Shown here one piece after another: positions 21,992 through 29,441 of a DNA stretch of 51,846 bases. The notes under the pieces were generated by a model that saw only the letters and a program-made list of their open reading frames with translations, was not told where the DNA came from and searched no databases. The translations under genes and the position numbers were made by a program. How positions within the stretch are numbered: the stretch's first letter is position 1; every line of letters begins with the position of its first letter. The stretch lies in contig PLOR01000037.1 of assembly GCA_003142185.1 (NCBI GenBank), forward strand, positions 1 to 51,846. Direction: 5' to 3'. The DNA is from Bryobacterales bacterium. Its GTDB lineage: Bacteria > Acidobacteriota > Terriglobia > Bryobacterales > Bryobacteraceae.

Positions 21992-23485
21992 ATGGACGCT
22001 TTGCCGCATCTCGATCATGGGTCGGAAGTGCCGCTTTACCGCCAATTGTACGAGCAGTTTGCAGAGAGGATTCGCTCGGGCGAGCTGGGGCAGGGTGAGC
22101 GGCTGCCAGCCACTCGCGAATTGGCTGGGTCGCTTGGACTGAACCGGACTACGGTCTCCGCGGCTTACGAGATGCTTGAGGCTGAGGGCATGATCGCGGG
22201 AAGGGTCGGGAAGGGCAGCTTTGTTACTGCGGCGCTTGTGCGTGGCGAGTTGGCATTGGCAGGTCGGGGACCTGCCCCACACGGCTGGGGCGCGTTGCTG
22301 GAGCGCGGCGAGGCGGCGCCTTTGCCGGCGGCGCTGGGGCGCGAGACCATCAGCTTTGCCACTTCGTGGCCTTCGCGCGAGCTGTTTCCCTTGGACGAAT
22401 TTCGCGCCAGTTGCGCGGCGGTGCTGGGTCGTGCGGATCTGGCAGACATTTTGCAATTGGGGTCGCCTGCCGGATACGAACCGCTGCGCCGGCATTTGAT
22501 CGAGGAAGCGCGCCGGCAAGGCTTGGCGGGCGCGGCGGACGATCTGCTGATCACCAACGGCTGCCAGCAAGGGCTCGACCTGGTGGGCCGCGTGTTGCTG
22601 CGGCCGGGCGACGCGGTGGCGGTCGAAGATCCGGTCTACCCAGGATTGAAGAGCCTGCTCACGGGGATGGGCGCGCGGCTGGCGGCGGTTCCGGTGGGCG
22701 CGGACGGGATGGAGATTCCGCGGCTGGTGCGCGTGTTGGAACGCGAGCGGCCGAAGCTGATCGTGGTGACGCCGGACTTTCAGAATCCGACCGGCGCCAC
22801 GCTGCCGATGGCGGCGCGGCGCGGGCTGCTCGAGGCGGCGCGGGCGGCCGGCGTTCCGGTGGTGGAGAACGATCCCTATGGCGAGTTGAGATATGAGGGC
22901 CAGCCGCTGGCGGCGCTCAAGCAACTCGATGCGAATGGCGGCACGGTGCTGCTGCGCAGTTTTTCGAAGGCCAGTTTTCCGGGGTTACGGGTGGGTTGGG
23001 TGGTTGGCCCAAAGCCGCTGCTCGACCGGCTGCGCCATGCCAAGGAAGCGGCCGATCTGCATAGCGATCAGCTTTCGCAGGCGGTGCTGCTTGAATTCGC
23101 CGAGTCCGGGCGTTTGGAGGCGCATCGCAAGCGGCTGCTCGAAGCGGGCGGAGAACGGCTGCGGGTTACGCTGGAAGCTTGCCGGGAATTTCTGCCGGCT
23201 GGCACGGGCTGGACGCGGCCGGAAGGCGGCATGAACCTGTGGGTGAGCCTGCCGGAGCCGTTGGATGCCGGCGAACTGCTGCCGCGCGCGCAGAAACTGG
23301 GTGTGGCGTATTTGCCGGCGCGCTATTTTGCGGTATCGCGGCAGGAGCCGGGCGGGCTGCGATTGAGTTTCGCGGGCCTCGAGCCGCAGCAGATCCGCGA
23401 CGGCCTCGCCATCATCGGGCAGTTGGCGGCGGCGGAATTGGCGAGTGCGCGTCCGAGCGGCGAGCCGGCGACGGCGATGGTGTGA
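21992..23485 (+). CDS. pdxR: MocR/PdxR-like GntR-aminotransferase regulator
   Basis: This 497-residue fusion has a GntR winged helix (residues about 9-75: VPLYRQLYEQFAERIRSGEL, LPATRELAGSLGLNRTTVSA, EGMIAGRVGKGSFV), a linker, and a fold-type I aminotransferase domain (about 115-480). The PLP lysine is in SFSKASFPGLRVGW and the Asn/Pro loop is DFQNPTGAT. Its place directly ahead of pdxST suggests PdxR, the PLP-sensing activator of vitamin B6 synthesis. An ATG at 21974 lies in TATGG tandem repeats; the one at 21992 (MDALPHLDHGSEVP) fits the family better. Repeat D is inserted within the linker coding sequence. Confidence 0.82.
   Translation: MDALPHLDHGSEVPLYRQLYEQFAERIRSGELGQGERLPATRELAGSLGLNRTTVSAAYEMLEAEGMIAGRVGKGSFVTAALVRGELALAGRGPAPHGWGALLERGEAAPLPAALGRETISFATSWPSRELFPLDEFRASCAAVLGRADLADILQLGSPAGYEPLRRHLIEEARRQGLAGAADDLLITNGCQQGLDLVGRVLLRPGDAVAVEDPVYPGLKSLLTGMGARLAAVPVGADGMEIPRLVRVLERERPKLIVVTPDFQNPTGATLPMAARRGLLEAARAAGVPVVENDPYGELRYEGQPLAALKQLDANGGTVLLRSFSKASFPGLRVGWVVGPKPLLDRLRHAKEAADLHSDQLSQAVLLEFAESGRLEAHRKRLLEAGGERLRVTLEACREFLPAGTGWTRPEGGMNLWVSLPEPLDAGELLPRAQKLGVAYLPARYFAVSRQEPGGLRLSFAGLEPQQIRDGLAIIGQLAAAELASARPSGEPATAMV
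22256..22280. repeat. Repeat family D palindrome within the pdxR-like coding sequence
   Basis: TTGGCAGGTCGGGG and ACCTGCCCCAC form a near-perfect palindrome (GGCAGGTCGGGGACCTGCC) whose reverse complement recurs at 15057-15080. Here it is translated in frame as LAGRGPAP, in the linker between the DNA-binding and aminotransferase domains. Confidence 0.6.
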
Positions 23486-23583
23486 GGTTGCGTATCGGAG
23501 CCGCGACCGCAGGAAGCGGTCGGCACCGGGATTACGGAGCGAGGTTTGGGGTCGAGATTTGTTGAAATAGTGGCCGGGAATGA

Positions 23584-23633
23584 AGAAAAGCCGAGATGAC
23601 TCTCGGCTCTGCAGGCTGGACAGCCCGCGCCAC
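23584..23633 (-). repeat. Repeat family B, half-element (H type)
   Basis: GAAAAGCCGAGATGACTCTC and GGCTCTGCAGGCTGGACAGC, ending CCGCGCCAC. The reverse complement matches 49993-50041. Only one arm and one hairpin are present. It sits in the pdxR-pdxS gap immediately upstream of pdxS. Confidence 0.65.
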
Positions 23634-23645
23634 GAGGGAGAAGCA

Positions 23646-24536
23646 ATGTTTGATTTTACGAGCGAGACGTTTCGAGTGAAGGTCGGGCTGGCGGAGATGC
23701 TGAAGGGCGGCGTCATCATGGACGTCACCAACGCCGAGCAGGCCAAGATCGCGGAGGATGCGGGGGCATCGGCGGTGATGGCGCTGGAGCGTGTGCCTTC
23801 CGATATACGCAAGGATGGCGGCGTGGCGCGCATGGCCAACATCGGCATCATCGAGAAGATCATGCATGAGGTGAATATTCCGGTGATGGCGAAGGCGCGC
23901 ATCGGCCACTTCATGGAAGCGCGCATTCTGGAAGCGCTGGGCGTGGACTTCATCGATGAAAGCGAAGTGCTGACGCCGGCCGACGAAGAGCACCACATTG
24001 CCAAGAGCGATTACAAGGTGCCGTTCGTTTGCGGCGCGCGCAACCTGGGCGAAGCGCTGCGGCGCATCGCCGAAGGCGCGGCCATGATCCGCACCAAGGG
24101 CGAAGCCGGCAGCGGCAACATCGTGGAAGCGGTCCGCCACATACGCACCATCGTCAAAGAGATGAAGCAGCTCACTGTGCTGGGCAAAGAGGAGCTGGTA
24201 CACCAGGCCAAGGAGCTCCAGGCGCCGCTTGAGCTCGTCGAGTGGGTGGCCGCCCACGGCAAGCTGCCAACGCCGAACTTCTCGGCCGGCGGCATCGCCA
24301 CTCCGGCCGATGCGGCGCTGGTGATGCAACTGGGCGCGGAGGCCGTCTTCGTAGGTTCGGGCATCTTCAAATCGTCCGATCCTTCGGCGCGCGCCGTGGC
24401 GATTGTGCAGGCGGCCAAGAATTTCGACAATCCGGAAAAACTGCTCGAAGCCAGCCGCGCGCTGGGCGAGGCCATGCCCGGGCTCGACATCGCCAAGCTG
24501 CCGGAGGGTGAACTGATGCAGACCAGGGGCTGGTAA
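23646..24536 (+). CDS. pdxS: Pyridoxal 5'-phosphate synthase subunit PdxS
   Basis: This 296-residue TIM-barrel lyase makes PLP from ribose 5-phosphate, glyceraldehyde 3-phosphate and ammonia supplied by PdxT. Visible features are [19 protein letters not shown] (D26), the first Schiff-base lysine in MAKARIGH (K83), [11 protein letters not shown] with the second active lysine, and the phosphate-binding [13 protein letters not shown] and [14 protein letters not shown] loops. The length is normal. The start [14 protein letters not shown] follows GGAGAAGC. The pdxT ATG comes directly after its TAA. Confidence 0.97.
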   Translation: MFDFTSETFRVKVGLAEMLKGGVIMDVTNAEQAKIAEDAGASAVMALERVPSDIRKDGGVARMANIGIIEKIMHEVNIPVMAKARIGHFMEARILEALGVDFIDESEVLTPADEEHHIAKSDYKVPFVCGARNLGEALRRIAEGAAMIRTKGEAGSGNIVEAVRHIRTIVKEMKQLTVLGKEELVHQAKELQAPLELVEWVAAHGKLPTPNFSAGGIATPADAALVMQLGAEAVFVGSGIFKSSDPSARAVAIVQAAKNFDNPEKLLEASRALGEAMPGLDIAKLPEGELMQTRGW

Positions 24537-25115
24537 ATGAAGAAGGTGGGCGTGCTTTCGCTGCAGGGCGATTTCGCCGCCCATGGTGCGGCGTTGCAGC
24601 GCGCCGGCGCGGAGCCCGTGTACGTCCGCCATGCCGACGAGTTGGCCGGTCTGGACGGGCTGGTGATTCCCGGCGGCGAAAGCACCACCATGCTGAAGCT
24701 GCTGCGGTACGATGGCCTGATGGAACCGCTGGCGGAATTCGCGCGCCGCAAGCCCGTATTCGGTACTTGCGCGGGAGCCATCCTGATGGCGACCGAAGTT
24801 TCGGCGCCGGCGCAGGAGAGCCTCGGTCTGATGGATATGGCGGTGGAGCGCAACGGTTACGGCCGCCAGGTGGACAGCCGCGTCACCTCAATCAAACCCG
24901 AACCCGATTTCGAGCGGCGCACCGCGCCTGGCAAGCTGGAGGCCGTCTTTATCCGCGCACCGATCATCCGCCGCGTCGGCGCTGGCGCGAGAATACTGGC
25001 CCGCTACGGCGGCGATCCGGTGCTGGTGGAGCAAGGCCCGCACCTGGCCGCCACTTTCCACCCCGAGCTTAGCGCAGACTTGCGCGTGCATCGGCTGTTC
25101 CTGGAAAAACTGTGA
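24537..25115 (+). CDS. pdxT: Pyridoxal 5'-phosphate synthase glutaminase subunit PdxT
   Basis: This is a 192-residue class I glutamine amidotransferase. Key parts are VGVLSLQGDFAAH, the oxyanion-associated PGGESTTM (about 45-52), the nucleophile Cys78 in FGTCAGAILMA and the His-x-Glu of ATFHPELSADLRVH near the C terminus. It hydrolyses glutamine and channels ammonia to PdxS. ATG at 24537 abuts the pdxS stop. Its own stop overlaps the next gene's GTG (GTGA). Confidence 0.96.
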   Translation: MKKVGVLSLQGDFAAHGAALQRAGAEPVYVRHADELAGLDGLVIPGGESTTMLKLLRYDGLMEPLAEFARRKPVFGTCAGAILMATEVSAPAQESLGLMDMAVERNGYGRQVDSRVTSIKPEPDFERRTAPGKLEAVFIRAPIIRRVGAGARILARYGGDPVLVEQGPHLAATFHPELSADLRVHRLFLEKL

Positions 25116-25564
25116 GCGATCACCGCACCCGCGTTCTGTTCGTTTGTATCGGCAATTCCTGCCGCAGCCAGATGGCCGAAGCCTTCGCGCGGGCGCTGGG
25201 CGGCGACGTGATGATTCCGGCCAGCGCCGGACTGGCGCCCGGCTGGGGCATTGCGCCCGACACGATTCGCGCCATGGATGAGAAGAGCATCGTGCTGCGC
25301 GATCACTTCCCGAAGAGCCTGCGGAACCTGGCGCGCATCCGGTTTGACCTGGTCGTCAACATGAGCCAGCGCCCGCTTCCGCTGGAAGCCCCGGCTCGCC
25401 TCGTGGAATGGGAGATCCCCGACCCGATCGGCATGAAGTTTGAGGAGCATTGCGAGGTCCGCGACGAAATTGAGCGGAAGGTTGTGGAGTTGATCGAGGA
25501 ACTGCGCCGCGAGGTGCATCCGCCGCAGTTCCGTGGGCAGGGCTCGGGCTACGTGCCGCTGTGA
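25112..25564 (+). CDS. Low-molecular-weight phosphatase / ArsC-like protein
   Basis: This 150-residue protein has the CX5R(S) P-loop, VLFVCIGNSCRSQMAEAFA (C12, R18, S19), shared by low-molecular-weight protein-tyrosine phosphatases and thioredoxin-type arsenate reductases. A late acidic loop, VEWEIPDPIG, would hold the catalytic Asp. Residues after 120 form a basic C-terminal helix. The lack of ars genes and tight coupling to pdxT (GTG start overlapping its stop) argue against a dedicated arsenate role, but the substrate is unknown. Confidence 0.8.
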   Translation: MSDHRTRVLFVCIGNSCRSQMAEAFARALGGDVMIPASAGLAPGWGIAPDTIRAMDEKSIVLRDHFPKSLRNLARIRFDLVVNMSQRPLPLEAPARLVEWEIPDPIGMKFEEHCEVRDEIERKVVELIEELRREVHPPQFRGQGSGYVPL

Positions 25565-25634
25565 CCGTCCTTGACTTTGGCGGCTCCGGTAATTTATTCT
25601 GACGATTCGCTTTGGCCGAGCGGCCGCTATCGCA

Positions 25635-26075
25635 ATGGGGGATCTTTCGCGCCCAGCAACGGAATTCGTGGAAAGGTCGCTCGAATCGACCTTGGAGAGC
25701 GTGGACCACGCCGAAGACCTGGCCGTGGGTCTGGCGCGGCGGGCCGGTTTCGATGAGGAAGACCTGATGAAGATCGGGCTGGCCGTGCGCGAGAGCATGG
25801 TCAACGCGGTGGTGCACGGCAATCGGTACAACACGAATAAGAAGGTGCGCTTTTCGGCCAGCATGAACGGCAGCCGGTTCACGGTGCGGGTCACCGACGA
25901 GGGTGAGGGTTTCGATTATGTCAACCTGCCCGACCCGTTGACGCCGGAGAACCTGCTGCGCACCTCCGGCCGCGGCATTTTTCTGATCCGGTCGTTTATG
26001 GACGATTTTCACGCCCGGCGTTTGGAGCCGGCGGGAACCGAAGTAACTTTAGTGAAGTTTGCGGTGTCTAAATAG
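25635..26075 (+). CDS. Anti-sigma factor / serine kinase (RsbW/SpoIIAB-like ATPase)
   Basis: This 146-residue protein has the GHKL ATPase motifs of the RsbW/SpoIIAB group: N-box VRESMVNAVVHGNRYN (about 53-68), G1 box VTDEGEGFDY, and G2 TSGRGIFLIRSFMD. Such kinases bind a sigma factor and phosphorylate a STAS antagonist. The STAS gene 28 bases downstream is the obvious partner. No sigma factor gene is adjacent. The start MGDLSRPATEFVER at 25635 is chosen as the first ATG with family-length spacing. Confidence 0.85.
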   Translation: MGDLSRPATEFVERSLESTLESVDHAEDLAVGLARRAGFDEEDLMKIGLAVRESMVNAVVHGNRYNTNKKVRFSASMNGSRFTVRVTDEGEGFDYVNLPDPLTPENLLRTSGRGIFLIRSFMDDFHARRLEPAGTEVTLVKFAVSK

Positions 26076-26103
26076 ATTCTTAAGAATCCCAGGAGGATAT
26101 TCA

Positions 26104-26448
26104 GTGAGCGTTAAGTTGAATACTCGGCAAGTGGGCGACGTCTCCGTTGTGGACGTGGCCGGGCGAATCACTCTCGGCGAAGGGTCCAGTGCGCTGCGCG
26201 AGACGCTGCGAGAGATGGTGAGCAAGAACCAGAAGAAGATTCTGCTCAACCTCGGAGACGTTTCCTACATCGATAGCTCGGGGATCGGCGAGCTGGTATC
26301 GGGCTTTACCACAGTGACCAACAGTGGCGGGCAGTTGAAGCTGCTCAACCTGAACAAGCGGGTGAAGGACCTGTTACAGATCACCAAGCTGTATACCGTC
26401 TTCGACGTGCACGAAGACGAAGCTCACGCCATCCGCGCGTTTGCGTAA
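26104..26448 (+). CDS. STAS-domain anti-sigma-factor antagonist (RsbV-like)
   Basis: This 114-residue protein from a GTG start ([17 protein letters not shown]) has a strong AGGAGG eight bases upstream. It has the phosphorylation-site motif [15 protein letters not shown] (S58 or S59), preceded by [15 protein letters not shown] and followed by [15 protein letters not shown]. It is a minimal single-domain antagonist, clearly paralogous to the STAS protein at 15174. It is presumably phosphorylated by the kinase encoded just upstream, forming a partner-switching pair. Confidence 0.87.
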   Translation: MSVKLNTRQVGDVSVVDVAGRITLGEGSSALRETLREMVSKNQKKILLNLGDVSYIDSSGIGELVSGFTTVTNSGGQLKLLNLNKRVKDLLQITKLYTVFDVHEDEAHAIRAFA

Positions 26449-26454
26449 ACGGGT

Positions 26455-26567
26455 GTGGCGCACGCACTCGTGCGTGCCGCGTCGAGACTCTTCTCGACGC
26501 GTTTTCGCTGCGGTCCGGCGGGCGTCGGCAAGAGTGCCGACGCGGCACCGAGGAGTGCGTGCGCCAC
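26455..26567 (-). repeat. Repeat family B, copy 3 (inverted orientation)
   Basis: The order is arm, GTCGAGACTCTTCTCGAC hairpin, spacer, GTCGGCAAGAGTGCCGAC hairpin, arm. This is the reverse complement of the order at 17406 and 51240. It fills the gap between the STAS gene and the ThiS-like gene. Confidence 0.8.
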
Positions 26568-26569
26568 CG

Positions 26570-26776
26570 CTACCCGCCGCCGACGAACTGGACGATTTCG
26601 ATCTGCGCGCCCAGTTCGACCACGATGTCGCTCCACTGCGCTTGTTTAACGATGCGGCGGTCGAGTTCGACGGCCACGCGGGCGGGATCGAGTCCCAGCC
26701 GCCGCAGCAGTTCCAGCAGCGTTTGCTGCGCGGCCACGGTGCGGGTTTCGCCATTGATGACTACTGGAATCTCCAT
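26570..26776 (-). CDS. thiS: ThiS/MoaD-like sulfur carrier protein
   Basis: This is a 68-residue beta-grasp protein, [20 protein letters not shown], with [20 protein letters not shown] and a C terminus ending QFVGGG. The terminal Gly-Gly is adenylated and converted to a thiocarboxylate in ThiS, which donates sulfur to thiazole synthesis. The short length and [10 protein letters not shown] favour ThiS over MoaD. No thiG or other thiamine gene lies nearby. The start at 26776 is preferred over 26806 on length. Its stop lies three bases from the end of repeat B copy 3, and it diverges from nuoA. Confidence 0.82.
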   Translation of the reverse strand: MEIPVVINGETRTVAAQQTLLELLRRLGLDPARVAVELDRRIVKQAQWSDIVVELGAQIEIVQFVGGG

Positions 26777-26782
26777 CGCCGG

Positions 26783-26812
26783 TTGACACTCTACTTTTGC
26801 AACCATTATAGT
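26783..26812 (+). promoter_or_regulatory. Predicted nuo operon promoter
   Basis: TTGACA (26783-26788, a perfect -35) precedes TTATAG (26806-26811, 17-base spacer) or TATAGT (26807-26812, 18-base spacer). A start near 26819 would give a leader of about 25 nt before nuoA. It begins only seven bases from the ThiS start on the other strand. Confidence 0.7.
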
Positions 26813-26843
26813 CTAAGGTTAGGCCGCAGCTTCCCGAACCGTC

Positions 26844-27239
26844 ATGCCAGAATCTTACGCGGAACAGTACTTTCCTGTCCTGGTGCAGGCCTTGCTGGCC
26901 ATGGCGCTGGCGGCTGGCTTGCTCACGGTTTCCTACCTGCTCGGCAAGCGCGTGCGCAACCGCGTGAAGGACATGCCTTACGAATCGGGCATGGTTCCTA
27001 CCGGCGACGCGCGGCACCGCTTCAGCGTGAAGTTTTATCTGGTGGCGATGCTGTTCATTCTGTTCGATATCGAGGCCATCTTTCTTTATCCCTGGGCGGT
27101 GGTGTACCGCGAGCTGAAGATGTTCGGGTTCATCGAGATGCTGGTGTTCGTAGTGCCGATTCTTGCCGGGTTTTTTTACATCTGGAAAAAAGGCGCCCTC
27201 GATTGGTCCCCCGATTCCACCTTGAACCGAAAACGGTAA
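26844..27239 (+). CDS. nuoA: NADH-quinone oxidoreductase subunit A
   Basis: This is a 131-residue membrane subunit of complex I with three predicted helices (about 11-33, 65-88 and 95-115). The conserved loop [20 protein letters not shown] and the helix [20 protein letters not shown], with acidic DIE residues, are diagnostic. NuoA lies at the interface of the membrane arm and the quinone site. It is first in the operon; nuoC follows after eight bases, so nuoB is absent from its usual position. Confidence 0.95.
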   Translation: MPESYAEQYFPVLVQALLAMALAAGLLTVSYLLGKRVRNRVKDMPYESGMVPTGDARHRFSVKFYLVAMLFILFDIEAIFLYPWAVVYRELKMFGFIEMLVFVVPILAGFFYIWKKGALDWSPDSTLNRKR

Positions 27240-27247
27240 CGACTGCT

Positions 27248-27721
27248 ATGCTGCCCGATCCATTGCGCGAACAGGCTCTGGCCGTTGCCGTGGCGGACTT
27301 TGATGCCGACGCAGTCACCGGCGGCAAGTTCGACCGCGGCGAGTTGACCCTCGAAATCGCTCCGGCCAAGATTTTGAGCGTCTGCGGGTTTCTGAAATAC
27401 GATCAGAAATTCGTACGTTTGAGCTCGGTTACCGCGGTGGACCGCTTGCCGGCCGAGCCGCGCTTCGAGGTGGTCTACCATCTGCATTCGGTGGAGAAGA
27501 ACCAGAGGGTGCGTCTGAAATCCCGGGTGAGCGGCGCCGACCCAGCCATCGAGAGCGTCACTTCGGTGTGGCGGGGCGCCAACTGGTATGAGCGCGAAGT
27601 GTTCGACCTGTTCGGCATCCGCTTCCTGAATCATCCCGATCTGCGCCGCATTATGATGCCTGACGATTGGGAAGGCCACCCGCTGCGCAAGGATTATCCG
27701 ATCACGGGGACGAGGATCTGA
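27248..27721 (+). CDS. nuoC: NADH-quinone oxidoreductase subunit C
   Basis: This 157-residue peripheral subunit (30 kDa type) has the family signature [20 protein letters not shown] followed by [19 protein letters not shown]. The N-terminal alpha/beta domain (about 5-85) precedes it. It is separate from NuoD, not fused. It lies on the hydrophilic arm near the N2 cluster that would be carried by NuoB. The start at 27248 follows nuoA by eight bases, and nuoD starts directly after its stop. Confidence 0.95.
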   Translation: MLPDPLREQALAVAVADFDADAVTGGKFDRGELTLEIAPAKILSVCGFLKYDQKFVRLSSVTAVDRLPAEPRFEVVYHLHSVEKNQRVRLKSRVSGADPAIESVTSVWRGANWYEREVFDLFGIRFLNHPDLRRIMMPDDWEGHPLRKDYPITGTRI

Positions 27722-28948
27722 ATGAGCGAGCCGGACGTACCAGGAGTTGCCGCCACGCTGGAGAGCGAAGAGCTCAGCTCCGGCAGACGCACGCTGGTGC
27801 TCAACATGGGCCCGCAACATCCCTCCACGCACGGCGTGCTGCGGCTGCTGCTGGAGCTGGATGGCGAGACCATCGTGCGTTGCCAGCCCGACATCGGCTT
27901 CCTGCACACCGGCATCGAAAAGGAATTCGAGGTCAAGCTCTATCAGCAGGCGGTCACCCTGACCGACCGCGTGGATTACCTGGCGCCGCTTTCGAACAAC
28001 CTGGGGTGGTGCCTGGCGGTGGAGAAACTACTCGGCCTGGAGATTCCGCCGCAAGCGCAGTGGATGCGGGTGATGCTGACGGAGTTGACGCGCCTCAACA
28101 GCCACCTGGTCTGGCTGGGCACCCACGCCATCGACATCGGCGCCATGTCGGTCTTCCTCTATTGCTTCCGCGAGCGCGAAGACATCCTGCGCATCTTCGA
28201 GATGTTTTCCGGCCAGCGCATGATGACCAGCTACTTTCGCATCGGCGGGCTGGCGCTGGAGCCGCCGCGGGGCTGGCAGGAGCGGGTGAAGAAGTTCATC
28301 GACGTGTTTCCCAGCCGGGTGGACGAGTACGAGGATCTGCTCACCAACAACCAAATCTGGATCGGCCGCACGCGCGGCGTCGGCACGTTTCCGATTGAAG
28401 ATATGCTCGATCTGGGCGTCACCGGTCCCATGCTGCGCGCCGCCGGGTTGAAGATGGACGCGCGCAAGGACGCGCCTTACTCCAGCTACGACAAGTTCGA
28501 TTTCGAAGTGCCGGTGCGCACCGAAAACGATGTTTACGCGCGCTACCAGGTGCGCATCGAAGAGATGCGGCAGAGCGCGCGCATCGTCCGGCAGGCGATG
28601 GACGGCATGCCGCCGGGCCCGTGGAAGGCCGATTCTCCGCACGTGGTGCTGCCCGACCGCGACAAGATGAAGACGCAGATGGAGGCGCTCATCTATCATT
28701 TCAAGATTGTGACCGAAGGCTTCCGCGTGCCCGAAGGGGAAGTCTATCAGGTGATTGAATCGCCGCGCGGCGAACTGGCTTATTACGTGGTCGGCGACGG
28801 CACGGCGCGGCCGTACCGCGTTCATATGCGCACGCCCAGTTTCGGCAACCTGCAGTCTACCTCGCGCATGGTGGAAGGCACGCTGATCGCCGACGTGATC
28901 GCCGCCATCGGCAGCATGGATTTTGTGCTCGGAGATACGGATCGATGA
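27722..28948 (+). CDS. nuoD: NADH-quinone oxidoreductase subunit D
   Basis: This is the 408-residue 49-kDa-type subunit forming much of the quinone-binding pocket. Motifs include LNMGPQHPSTHGVLRLLLEL (the loop with the quinone-headgroup His), QPDIGFLHTGIEKEFE, DRVDYLAPLSNN, MMTSYFRIGGLAL and the C-terminal FVLGDTDR. It has normal length and is not fused to NuoC. ATG at 27722 abuts the nuoC stop. The nuoE start follows seven bases after. Confidence 0.96.
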   Translation: MSEPDVPGVAATLESEELSSGRRTLVLNMGPQHPSTHGVLRLLLELDGETIVRCQPDIGFLHTGIEKEFEVKLYQQAVTLTDRVDYLAPLSNNLGWCLAVEKLLGLEIPPQAQWMRVMLTELTRLNSHLVWLGTHAIDIGAMSVFLYCFREREDILRIFEMFSGQRMMTSYFRIGGLALEPPRGWQERVKKFIDVFPSRVDEYEDLLTNNQIWIGRTRGVGTFPIEDMLDLGVTGPMLRAAGLKMDARKDAPYSSYDKFDFEVPVRTENDVYARYQVRIEEMRQSARIVRQAMDGMPPGPWKADSPHVVLPDRDKMKTQMEALIYHFKIVTEGFRVPEGEVYQVIESPRGELAYYVVGDGTARPYRVHMRTPSFGNLQSTSRMVEGTLIADVIAAIGSMDFVLGDTDR

Positions 28949-28955
28949 ACCGCCC

Positions 28956-29438
28956 ATGACATTCTCTCCCCAATTGGAAGCCAGGTTCGCCAAGCTGCTT
29001 GAGAGCTATCCGGCCGGGCGCCAGCGCGCGGCGATGATTCCGATGCTCCTCTATGCGCAGGATGAAATCGGGTCGGTTACCGATGAGTTGGTCGAGGAAG
29101 TGGCGCAGCGCGTCGGCGTGACGCCGCTGCAGGTCAACGAAGTGGTTTCGTACTACAGCATGTTGCACCGCGAGGCGCGCGGCAAGTATCACGTGCAGGT
29201 CTGCACCAACATCAGTTGCCTGCTGCATGATGCCGACCAGTTGCTGGAACATACTTGCCAGAAGCTCGGCATCGAAAACCACGGCGTAACCCCGGACGGG
29301 CAATTTTCCATCGAAGAAGTGGAGTGCATGGGCGCGTGTTCCTGGGCGCCGGCGATTCAAGTCAATTACGATTACCATCACTTCGTAACGCCGGAGAAAC
29401 TCGACCGGCTTTTGGACGGTCTGAGGAAGAAGCAATAG
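28956..29438 (+). CDS. nuoE: NADH-quinone oxidoreductase subunit E
   Basis: This 160-residue thioredoxin-like subunit carries the 2Fe-2S cluster N1a. Ligands are visible as CTNISC and CMGAC (in VECMGACSWAPAIQVNYDYH). The N-terminal helical region AMIPMLLYAQDEIGSVTDEL is typical. It works with NuoF and NuoG in the NADH-oxidising module. The start MTFSPQLEARF at 28956 is preferred over an ATG at 28923 that lies inside nuoD. Confidence 0.95.
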   Translation: MTFSPQLEARFAKLLESYPAGRQRAAMIPMLLYAQDEIGSVTDELVEEVAQRVGVTPLQVNEVVSYYSMLHREARGKYHVQVCTNISCLLHDADQLLEHTCQKLGIENHGVTPDGQFSIEEVECMGACSWAPAIQVNYDYHHFVTPEKLDRLLDGLRKKQ

Positions 29439-29441
29439 AAC

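Noticed and set aside
25112-25564. Arsenate-resistance operon
   Set aside because: Only an ArsC/LMW-PTP-like gene is present, coupled to pdxT; no arsR, arsB or acr3 is in the window.
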